From contig JAFRJC010000101.1 in NCBI GenBank assembly GCA_017432445.1, positions 1 to 40,149 on the forward strand: 40,149 nt of DNA. Reading direction: 5' to 3'. Both the position numbers and the translations under genes were made by a program. This DNA is from Eggerthellaceae bacterium (GTDB lineage Bacteria; Actinomycetota; Coriobacteriia; Coriobacteriales; Eggerthellaceae). The notes beneath the pieces were generated by a model. That model made no database searches and was not told the origin of the DNA. It worked only from the letters and a program-made list of their open reading frames with translations. Shown in pieces: positions 33,392-40,149 of the stretch (position 1 is its first letter; each line of letters opens with the position of its first letter).

Positions 33392-33766
33392 CTAGAACTT
33401 CAGTCCGGCCTCGCGGGCGGCTTCGGCAACTGCCTTGACGCGCCCGTGGTACAGATGGCCGCCACGGTCGAATACGATTTCGGTGATACCGGCTTCGACG
33501 GCCTTCTTGCCGACGATCTCGCCGATAGCCGCAGCACCCTCGACAGTGCTGCCCTTCTTGCCGGTGGCCTTGAAGTCGGGGCCGAGCGTGGAAACGCCGA
33601 TGAGCGTCTTGCGTGCTACGTCGTCGACGATCTGCACATAGATATTGTTGTTGGAACGAGTCACGCACATGCGCGGACGCTGCGCGGTGCCGGAGATCTT
33701 GCCGCGGACGCGACGATGACGGCGCGCCAGACCAGTCTCCCTCTTCCTTGCATTCTGAGTCTTCAT
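33392..33766 (-). CDS. rplR: 50S ribosomal protein uL18
   Basis: Binds 5S rRNA with L5. The 124-residue product starts with a basic tail ([20 protein letters not shown]). [24 protein letters not shown], split by the fold at about 26-50, and [23 protein letters not shown] (C-terminal) follow. Length and order between rplF and rpsE are canonical. Confidence 0.98.
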   Translation of the reverse strand: MKTQNARKRETGLARRHRRVRGKISGTAQRPRMCVTRSNNNIYVQIVDDVARKTLIGVSTLGPDFKATGKKGSTVEGAAAIGEIVGKKAVEAGITEIVFDRGGHLYHGRVKAVAEAAREAGLKF

Positions 33767-33795
33767 CTCTTAGATCCCTTCAATCGGTCTGGCTA

Positions 33796-34338
33796 TTAGT
33801 CGCCCTTGGCAGCCTTGCCAAGCTTGCGGCGGATGTACTCGCCCTCGTAGCGGATGCCCTTGCCCTTGTAAGGCTCGGGACGGCGCCACTTGCGGATGTC
33901 GGCAGCAACCTGGCCGACCTGCTCCTTGCTCGAACCCGAGACGACAACCTCGGTCGGCTGCGGAACCTGGAACGTGATTCCCTCGGGGCACTCCACGATC
34001 ACAGGGTGGGAGTAACCCAGCTGCATCTCGAGGTCCTTGCCCTTCAGCGCGGCACGGTAGCCGACGCCGACGAGCTGCAGCTTCTTGGAGAAGCCGTTCG
34101 AGACGCCCTCGATCATGTTGGCAACGAGCGTGCGAACCAGGCCATGCTGCGCCTTGGCATCGCGCGAGTCATCGATGCGGGAGACGACGATCTGGTCGCC
34201 TTCCTGCTCGATGGTGACGAACGGGCGGAACGTACGGGAAAGCTCGCCCTTGGGACCCTTGACGGCCACGGTGGTGCCGTCGATTTTAACCTCAACACCG
34301 GCGGGAACGGTGATAGGCATCTTGCCGATACGAGACAT
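33796..34338 (-). CDS. rplF: 50S ribosomal protein uL6
   Basis: A 180-residue protein with two alpha-beta repeats, located near the GTPase-associated centre. It starts [20 protein letters not shown], contains [17 protein letters not shown], and ends with the conserved [20 protein letters not shown] block and [22 protein letters not shown] precedes the ATG. It lies 17 bp downstream of rpsH. Confidence 0.98.
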   Translation of the reverse strand: MSRIGKMPITVPAGVEVKIDGTTVAVKGPKGELSRTFRPFVTIEQEGDQIVVSRIDDSRDAKAQHGLVRTLVANMIEGVSNGFSKKLQLVGVGYRAALKGKDLEMQLGYSHPVIVECPEGITFQVPQPTEVVVSGSSKEQVGQVAADIRKWRRPEPYKGKGIRYEGEYIRRKLGKAAKGD

Positions 34339-34355
34339 GGCTTATCTCTCCTTTC

Positions 34356-34754
34356 CTACCAGATGTAAGCGATGACCTCGCCGCCGACGCCCGCCTTGCG
34401 CGCGTCGCGGTCGCACATCACGCCCTTGCTCGTGGACACGATGGCGGTGCCCAGGCCGCCGAGCACGCGGGGCAGCTCGTCCTTGCCAGCGTAGATACGC
34501 AGGCCAGGCTTGGAGATGCGCTTGATACCGCGGATGGTCTTGGCCTTCTTCGGGCCGTACTTCAGAGTAATTTCCAGCGTAGCCCTCGGCTCGCCCGGGA
34601 TTACCTCGTAGCGCGTGATGTAGCCCTCTTCGGCCATCACGCGGGCAATCTCGACAAGCTTCTTGCTCGACGGCATGGAAACCGTCTCCTTGCCGACAGA
34701 ATGTGCGTTACGCACGCGCGTAAGCATATCTGCGATTGGGTCGGTCATTGTCAT
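34356..34754 (-). CDS. rpsH: 30S ribosomal protein uS8
   Basis: Binds 16S helix 21; in E. coli it represses the spc operon. The 132-residue product starts [20 protein letters not shown]. It contains [26 protein letters not shown] and the [22 protein letters not shown]-terminal signature. AAGGAG lies seven bases before the ATG. A hairpin in the 106 bp spacer upstream could be a regulatory site. Confidence 0.98.
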   Translation of the reverse strand: MTMTDPIADMLTRVRNAHSVGKETVSMPSSKKLVEIARVMAEEGYITRYEVIPGEPRATLEITLKYGPKKAKTIRGIKRISKPGLRIYAGKDELPRVLGGLGTAIVSTSKGVMCDRDARKAGVGGEVIAYIW

Positions 34755-34778
34755 GTTTTTTCTCCTTATGAGTCTTGA

Positions 34779-34800
34779 TGAACCCGAGCCGTTCGGTTCA
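34779..34800 (-). promoter_or_regulatory. Hairpin in the rpsZ-rpsH spacer, possible autoregulatory site
   Basis: On the minus strand TGAACCGA, a 5-base loop and TCGGGTTCA form an 8 bp stem with one bulged G, about 25 bp before the rpsH ATG. The spacer also has CACGG/CCGTG and three CGTTA(A)GG-like repeats. A stem with a bulge before rpsH could bind S8, but there is no direct evidence. Confidence 0.35.
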
Positions 34801-34860
34801 CGGACGCCCTTAACGCCCGTGCCTTAACGATGAGGTACACCCTAACGCCAGCAGTACTGT

Positions 34861-35046
34861 CTACCAGGAAGCCTTGGTGACGCCGGGAAGTTCGCCTTTG
34901 TTCGCAAGCTCGCGCAGGCACACGCGGCACAGGCCGAACTTGCGGTAGTAAGCGCGGGGGCGTCCGCAACGCATGCAGCGATTGTGCTGGCGCGTCGAGA
35001 ACTTGGGCTCGCGCTTCGACTTGGCGATCATCGATTTCTTAGCCAT
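34861..35046 (-). CDS. rpsZ: 30S ribosomal protein uS14, zinc-binding type Z
   Basis: A 61-residue protein of the small-subunit head. Zinc ligands Cys24, Cys27, Cys40 and Cys43 (CMRC, CRVC) mark the C+ form, typical of the spc-operon copy in Gram-positive bacteria. It ends PGVTKASW as expected. AAGGAAATGC precedes the ATG. A Cys-free rpsN paralogue, if any, is outside the window. Confidence 0.98.
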   Translation of the reverse strand: MAKKSMIAKSKREPKFSTRQHNRCMRCGRPRAYYRKFGLCRVCLRELANKGELPGVTKASW

Positions 35047-35116
35047 GCATTTCCTTCTTTCCTAATTGTCCGCCCGCGTATCCGAGCGGTTTTCACCAAT
35101 GTGGTTCGCTTGAAGC

Positions 35117-35671
35117 TTACAGGTCGCGCGTCTTGAACGGGAAGCCGAGCTCCTTGAGCAGCGCGTATGCATGCTCGTCGGTTTCGGCGGTCGTGACGAC
35201 CGTGATGTCCATGCCGCGCGTACGGTCGATCTTGTCGTAGTCGATCTCGGGGAAGATCAGCTGCTCGGTGATGCCCAGCGAGTAGTTGCCACGGCCGTCG
35301 AAGCTCTTCGGGCTGATGCCGCGGAAGTCGCGCACGCGGGGAAGCGCCGTGGACAGCAGACGGTCCATGAACTCCCACATGCGGTCGCCACGCAGGGTGA
35401 CCTTGCAGCCGATTGCCATGCCCTCGCGGATGTGGAATCCGGCGATGGACTTCTTAGCACGGCAGACCATGGGTTGCTGGCCCGTGATGACGCGCATGTC
35501 GGCGATAGCCCCATCGAGAATCTTGGAATCGCCAGCGGCAGCGCCCACGCCCATGTTCACGACGATCTTGGTGACCCTCGGAACCTGGTTGATGTTGGCG
35601 ACCTCGAGATCCTTCTCGAGCTTCGGCACGATCTCTGTCTTGTACTTTTCCTTCAAACGAGGAGTTGCCAT
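35117..35671 (-). CDS. rplE: 50S ribosomal protein uL5
   Basis: Binds 5S rRNA and contacts the P-site tRNA and S13. The 184-residue product shows [18 protein letters not shown] (about 23-40), [22 protein letters not shown] and the C-terminal [20 protein letters not shown]. Length is normal. It is separated from rplX by 184 bp filled largely by a long imperfect hairpin; these genes are normally a few bases apart. Confidence 0.98.
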   Translation of the reverse strand: MATPRLKEKYKTEIVPKLEKDLEVANINQVPRVTKIVVNMGVGAAAGDSKILDGAIADMRVITGQQPMVCRAKKSIAGFHIREGMAIGCKVTLRGDRMWEFMDRLLSTALPRVRDFRGISPKSFDGRGNYSLGITEQLIFPEIDYDKIDRTRGMDITVVTTAETDEHAYALLKELGFPFKTRDL

Positions 35672-35753
35672 TGTTTTCTTTCCTTTCCGATGGATTAAAC
35701 CCGGGATTTCCGACCCCAGGTCCCCGATTGCTCGGGGCCATTTACTAACTTCT

Positions 35754-35860
35754 ATTAGCGTGAGCCTGGCGAGTACGGGAGGCGCGATGAGCGAAGGGAG
35801 TTGGCTTTGTCCAACGACCGTAGCTCAGCGCGACTCCTGTGCCGCCAGGATTGCGCTAAT
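35754..35860. repeat. Long imperfect inverted repeat overlapping the end of rplX
   Basis: ATTAGCGTGAGCCTGGCG (35754-35771) pairs with 35843-35860 at all but three of 18 positions. Further in, GGAGGCGCGATGAGC and the following bases pair with the segment ending at 35836, about 21 of 27 positions. The apex is a GTTGG-CTTTGT-CCAAC hairpin. The right arm includes the rplX stop codon and its last codon. The internal GAGCGAAGGGAG resembles the other elements of this kind in the window. Confidence 0.8.
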
Positions 35861-36176
35861 CGATGTCCTTACCGCACTTCTTGCAAACACGGTGCTTCTT
35901 GCCGGCTTCGTCGAAGCGGTGAGCGACGCGCGTCGCAGCCTTGCACTGCGGGCAGATGAGCTGCACGTTGGAGACGTTGATGGGAGCCTCCACCGACATG
36001 ATGCCGCCCGAGGGGTTGGCCTGGGTGGGACGCTGCGCCTTCTTGACGATGTTGACCTTCTCGACGACGACGCGGTTCTTCTTCGGGAGGGAACGGATGA
36101 TCTCGCCCTCCTTGCCCTTGTCCTTGCCGGCGATGACCTTGACGCGGTCACCCTTCTTAACGTTCATGCTAGACAT
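35856..36176 (-). CDS. rplX: 50S ribosomal protein uL24 with C-terminal zinc-finger-like cysteines
   Basis: Assembly-initiating large-subunit protein. The 106-residue product has the KOW motif (VKKGDRVKVIAGKDKGKEG, about 6-24), then SGGIMSVEAPINVSNVQL. Two CxxC pairs follow, at 75/78 (CPQC) and 98/101 (CKKC), a zinc-knuckle arrangement present in some L24 proteins and lost in others. The start MSSMNVKKGD is supported by GGGGGTG upstream; Met4 is possible. The last bases lie in the arm of an inverted repeat. Confidence 0.97.
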   Translation of the reverse strand: MSSMNVKKGDRVKVIAGKDKGKEGEIIRSLPKKNRVVVEKVNIVKKAQRPTQANPSGGIMSVEAPINVSNVQLICPQCKAATRVAHRFDEAGKKHRVCKKCGKDID

Positions 36177-36191
36177 TGTGCTGACACCCCC

Positions 36192-36560
36192 CTACAGCGT
36201 TTCCGGTGCCAGAGACACGATCTTCATGTACCTTTTCTCGCGCAGCTCGCGGGCAACCGGCCCGAAGATACGCGTGCCGCGGGGGCTTCCGTCCTCGTTG
36301 ATGAGCACGGCTGCGTTCTGGTCGAACTTGATGTAGCTGCCATCCTTGCGGCGAACTTCCTTCTTCACACGCACGATGACGCAGCGCACCACGTCGCCCT
36401 TTTTGACGCTTGCGTTGGGGATAGCTTCCTTCACCGAGCAGATGATGACATCGCCGATCCCGGCGTAACGGCGACCCGTGCCGCCCAGGACCTTGATGCA
36501 CTGCACCTTGCGGGCGCCGGAGTTATCGGCAACTGCGAGCATGGATTGCATCTGAATCAT
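36192..36560 (-). CDS. rplN: 50S ribosomal protein uL14
   Basis: A five-stranded barrel protein at the subunit interface. The 122-residue product starts [20 protein letters not shown] and has [20 protein letters not shown] and the ending [15 protein letters not shown]. Order between rpsQ and rplX is canonical, with a 15 bp gap to rplX. Confidence 0.98.
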   Translation of the reverse strand: MIQMQSMLAVADNSGARKVQCIKVLGGTGRRYAGIGDVIICSVKEAIPNASVKKGDVVRCVIVRVKKEVRRKDGSYIKFDQNAAVLINEDGSPRGTRIFGPVARELREKRYMKIVSLAPETL

Positions 36561-36591
36561 TGCTGATACCTAACTTTCTTCCGTCGCCGGA

Positions 36592-36858
36592 CTACTTGGC
36601 ACGCTCGACGATTTCGACAAGACGCCAGCGCTTCATCTTGGACAGCGGACGCGTCTCCATGATGCGGACGGTGTCGCCGATGTGCGCTTCGTTGTTCTCG
36701 TCGTGCGCGTGGAACTTCTTGGTGGTGGTCATCATCTTCTTGTAGATCGGATGAGCCTTGCGCTCTTTGATCTGGACCACGATGGTCTTGTCGTTGACGT
36801 CGCTCACGACGACGCCCTGACGGACCTTGCGGGAATTGCGCTTCACTTCTTCAGTCAT
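36592..36858 (-). CDS. rpsQ: 30S ribosomal protein uS17
   Basis: A primary 16S-binding OB-fold protein of 88 residues. [21 protein letters not shown], split at about 8-28, and [20 protein letters not shown] are the conserved segments. It starts [23 protein letters not shown] precedes the ATG. Confidence 0.98.
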   Translation of the reverse strand: MTEEVKRNSRKVRQGVVVSDVNDKTIVVQIKERKAHPIYKKMMTTTKKFHAHDENNEAHIGDTVRIMETRPLSKMKRWRLVEIVERAK

Positions 36859-36877
36859 GTTTAACTACCTCCCCGCC

Positions 36878-37077
36878 CTAGTTCAGAGCACGAAGCTCAC
36901 GTGCACGCATCTCGGTCTGGATGCGAGCGATGTCCTTCTTGACCTGACGAACGCGGGCGGTGTTGTCGAGCTGGCTCGTCGCCATCTGGAAACGCAGGTT
37001 GAACAGCTCTTGGCGCGCGTCCTTGAGCTTCGCCTGCAAATCTTCGGCGGAAAGCTCGCGAATCTCTGCTGGTTTCA

Positions 37078-37078
<1 letters not shown>
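36878..37078 (-). CDS. rpmC: 50S ribosomal protein uL29
   Basis: A 66-residue two-helix protein near the exit tunnel. MKPAEIRELSAEDLQAKLKD and ELFNLRFQMATSQLDNTARV are the family core. The ATG shares a base with the rplP stop codon (TAATG), so translation is coupled. Confidence 0.97.
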
Positions 37079-37500
<422 letters not shown>

Positions 37501-38229
37501 TTACTTCGCCCCCCTCTCGTTGCGATTCTCGCGGTCGCGACGATCGCGACGCGGACGGGCCGGACGCGAAGAGCCCTCGAGCTGCGGCTGGGGAGCCTTG
37601 GTGCCCGGCAGCACTTCGCCGTGGTAAATCCAAACCTGCACGCCGATGGAACCCATCGTGGTGGCGGCAGTCGCGAAGCCGAAGTCGATCTTCGCGCGGA
37701 TGGTGTGACGCGGGATGCGGCCTTCGCCGTACCACTCACGACGGCACATCTCGGCACCGCCCAGACGGCCGGAGCACTGGATGCGGATGCCCTTGGCGCC
37801 CGACTTGCGGGCGGACTGCACGGCCTTGCGCATAGCGCGACGGAAGGCCACGCGGCCCTCGAGCTGCTCGGCAACGGACTGGGCAACCAGGGTGGCGTCC
37901 AGCTCGGGACGCTTGACCTCGATGACCTCGACCGACACGGTGCCGGTGGCAACTTCTTGCAGCTTCTTGCGCAGGGCGTCAATCTCGGCGCCCTTCTTGC
38001 CGATCACGACGCCCGGGCGAGCCGTCGTGATGATGACCTTGGTCTTGTCGCCGGCGCGCTCGATCTCGACGCGGGACACGGCGGCACGGGCGAGTTCCTT
38101 GTCGAGGAACTTGCGAATAGTCAGGTCGTTCTCGAGGTTGGCTGCATAGTCCTTACCTGCAAACCAGCGGCTGCGCCAATCCTCGGTGACGCCCAGACGA
38201 AAACCGGTGGGGCTGACTTTCTGACCCAT
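37501..38229 (-). CDS. rpsC: 30S ribosomal protein uS3
   Basis: Forms part of the mRNA entry channel and helicase centre. The 242-residue product starts [20 protein letters not shown]. It has a KH domain with [18 protein letters not shown] (73-90) and the C-terminal domain with [21 protein letters not shown] highly basic Arg/Asp-rich tail of about 30 residues (from about 212) extends beyond the conserved fold and varies between lineages. Confidence 0.98.
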   Translation of the reverse strand: MGQKVSPTGFRLGVTEDWRSRWFAGKDYAANLENDLTIRKFLDKELARAAVSRVEIERAGDKTKVIITTARPGVVIGKKGAEIDALRKKLQEVATGTVSVEVIEVKRPELDATLVAQSVAEQLEGRVAFRRAMRKAVQSARKSGAKGIRIQCSGRLGGAEMCRREWYGEGRIPRHTIRAKIDFGFATAATTMGSIGVQVWIYHGEVLPGTKAPQPQLEGSSRPARPRRDRRDRENRNERGAK

Positions 38230-38235
38230 AAGGCT

Positions 38236-38577
38236 TTATGCCTCCTCTCGCGTTGCGACGATAATCGTGATGTGGCTGGAGCGCTTGCGGATGCGCGAAG
38301 CGCTACCCTTCGCACGCGGGCGGATGCGCTTCATCGTGGGACCCTCGTCAACGAAGCAGGTCTTCACGTACAGCGAATCGGCATCTACGTGGTACAGGTT
38401 GTCGGCATTGGCCACGGCCGAGTTCAGGCACTTCTCGACGGTCTCGGCGATGCCGCGGTTGGTGAACGCCAGGATCTCGCGGGCGGCGGGCACCGACTTG
38501 CCGCGGATCAGATCCACGACGACGCGGGCCTTACGGGGCGAAACGCGGACGTAACGGGCGATAGCTCTTGCTTCCAT
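38236..38577 (-). CDS. rplV: 50S ribosomal protein uL22
   Basis: Its extended loop lines the exit tunnel. The 113-residue product shows [20 protein letters not shown] (7-26), [10 protein letters not shown] and the loop region [20 protein letters not shown] near the C-terminus. A short gap to rpsS and 6 bp to rpsC fit one transcript. No known macrolide-resistance deletion is evident in the loop. Confidence 0.98.
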   Translation of the reverse strand: MEARAIARYVRVSPRKARVVVDLIRGKSVPAAREILAFTNRGIAETVEKCLNSAVANADNLYHVDADSLYVKTCFVDEGPTMKRIRPRAKGSASRIRKRSSHITIIVATREEA

Positions 38578-38589
38578 CTCTCACCCCTC

Positions 38590-38862
38590 CTATCTCTTCT
38601 TCTTATCGCCGGCATGGCCGCGGAACGTGCGGGTGGGAGCGAACTCGCCCAGCTTGTGGCCGACCATGGATTCGGAGATGTATACGGGTACGTGCTTGCG
38701 GCCGTCGTAAACGGCGATGGTGTGGCCAACCATCTCGGGGAAGATGGTGGACGCACGCGACCAGGTCTTCACGACATTCTTCTCGCCAGCAGCGTTCATG
38801 GCCGCGATACGGCCGAGAAGTCGCGGCTCGACGAAAGGCCCTTTCTTCAAACTTCTGCTCAC
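38590..38862 (-). CDS. rpsS: 30S ribosomal protein uS19
   Basis: A 90-residue protein of the 30S head that contacts S13. It starts [20 protein letters not shown] and has [20 protein letters not shown] and [30 protein letters not shown] precedes the ATG. It lies 24 bp downstream of rplB. Confidence 0.98.
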   Translation of the reverse strand: MSRSLKKGPFVEPRLLGRIAAMNAAGEKNVVKTWSRASTIFPEMVGHTIAVYDGRKHVPVYISESMVGHKLGEFAPTRTFRGHAGDKKKR

Positions 38863-38886
38863 TGTTTCTCCTTATCGTTTTGCCGC

Positions 38887-39717
<831 letters not shown>

Positions 39718-39919
39718 CTTCACTTCTTCCTACTCATTGGAACCATCCAGCGGTGACGATTCCTCATCTTCGGGCCCTTGCTCGCACGCCTCGTCGTACA
39801 CCAAGGACCCCCTATCTTCGTGGACCACGATGGCCAGCATGGCATCTGAGGAGGCAAATGCCCTGACGCCGCAATCCACGCGCCCGGGTGTGTCTATGCA
39901 CACGCAGACGCAAAGTAAC
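39718..39919 (-). other. Leader region of the rplB operon (probably untranslated)
   Basis: About 200 nt lie between the promoter and rplB. There is no ribosomal protein gene, and the sequence does not resemble rplW. A 79-codon frame (39730-39969) runs through it but begins upstream of the promoter, so the mRNA would not carry its start. A 36-codon in-frame remainder (MLAIVVHEDRGSL, acidic end) lacks a ribosome site. Small stems are possible: GTGTG/CACAC, and a near palindrome around GATGGCCAGCATGGCATC. Length and position would suit an autoregulatory leader. Confidence 0.5.
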
Positions 39920-39948
39920 ATTATACGGATGAGCGGTACCATCAGCAA
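39920..39948 (-). promoter_or_regulatory. Promoter of the rplB-secY operon
   Basis: TTGCTG (-35), exactly 17 bp, and a perfect TATAAT (-10) on the minus strand. There is no other good promoter between here and rplB. Its existence fits an operon that starts at rplB instead of continuing from rplW. Confidence 0.75.
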
Positions 39949-40022
39949 GAATGGGTTTTCCCCGTTCACAACCTACACACACGCAGGCTTACCCTCCCCC
40001 CGCTTTCGGGTCGGTTGCTGCG

Positions 40023-40149
40023 CGCTGGGCCGCTGAAGCTAACCGCTCGTCGCTACGGCGCGGCAGCTGCGGAACTCGCTCGCTTCGCTCGCTCAAACAG
40101 TCCTCGCTCCCGCCGCGCCTGTGCTCCTCGCAGCTTCATAGGCCCAGCG
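40023..40149. repeat. Long inverted-repeat element, copy B (shares core with 4791-4946)
   Basis: Read on the minus strand, the core (40041-40131) matches copy A: about 37 of the first 41 bases agree, starting GCGAGGAGC, and the last part includes AGCTGCCGCGCC and AGCGACGAGCGGTT. The apex differs (GAGCGAAGCGAGCGAG here, a GGCCGC hairpin in copy A). The closing arms CGCTGGGCC/GGCCCAGCG (9 bp) and TGAAGCT/AGCTTCA (7 bp) are unrelated in sequence to the arms of copy A but equally self-complementary. The right arm ends at the window edge, so the stem may be longer. Confidence 0.85.

Noticed and set aside
39730..39969. A 79-codon minus-strand frame just before rplB
   Set aside because: Its start codon lies upstream of the consensus promoter at 39920-39948, it lacks a ribosome site and resembles no protein. 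It is treated as leader.

Overview
This is high-GC DNA with 41 protein genes (one cut by the window edge), one broken gene and one tRNA. Nearly everything is read from the minus strand. Housekeeping order and protein content suggest an actinobacterium of the class Coriobacteriia, probably Eggerthellaceae-like. The grounds are high GC, the MEP isoprenoid route (ispH), an scpA-scpB-rluB-aroA-cmk-plsC-ispH-der string, an rpmB/asp23/fakA/recG/rsmD/coaD block, zinc-type L28 and S14, and frequent GTG/TTG starts. This placement is inference; there is no 16S rRNA here.

Layout, left to right. (1) 1-3.5 kb: the N-terminal third of clpC, preceded by a CIRCE operator, then lysS, greA, tatA and tRNA-Pro(CGG). 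(2) 3.6-10.6 kb: a small membrane protein (plus strand), coaD, rsmD, recG, fakA and an Asp23-family gene, with rpmB divergent under a good promoter. (3) 10.7-19.2 kb: a coiled-coil zinc-ribbon gene with its usual Nif3-like partner, a cysteine desulfurase, rpe, an alkyltransferase homologue without its cysteine, gpsA and plsY (phospholipid entry), an ADP-ribosylglycohydrolase and the CCA-adding enzyme. (4) 19.3-29.2 kb: der, a PDZ/radical-SAM gene, ispH, plsC, cmk, aroA, rluB, scpB, scpA and a site-2-type protease. (5) 29.2-30.5 kb: a gene-poor stretch with a hairpin-rich element, a truncated oxidoreductase and two palindromic repeats. (6) 30.5-39.7 kb: a ribosomal protein operon running from rplB to secY.

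The ribosomal block is canonical inside but cut at both ends. It starts at rplB, with its own promoter and a leader of about 200 nt, instead of following rpsJ-rplC-rplD-rplW. It stops at secY with a strong terminator instead of running on into adk-map-infA. Long inverted-repeat elements lie upstream of rplB, inside the operon at rplX/rplE and rpmD/rplO, and at other intergenic sites. Two of them share a conserved core of about 91 nt while their closing stems differ in sequence.

I see no defence island, CRISPR array, prophage, transposase or biosynthetic cluster. The most unusual signals are the hairpin-element family, the split ribosomal operon, and two enzymes with a changed key residue (ClpC Walker A Lys to Thr; alkyltransferase Cys to Ser).
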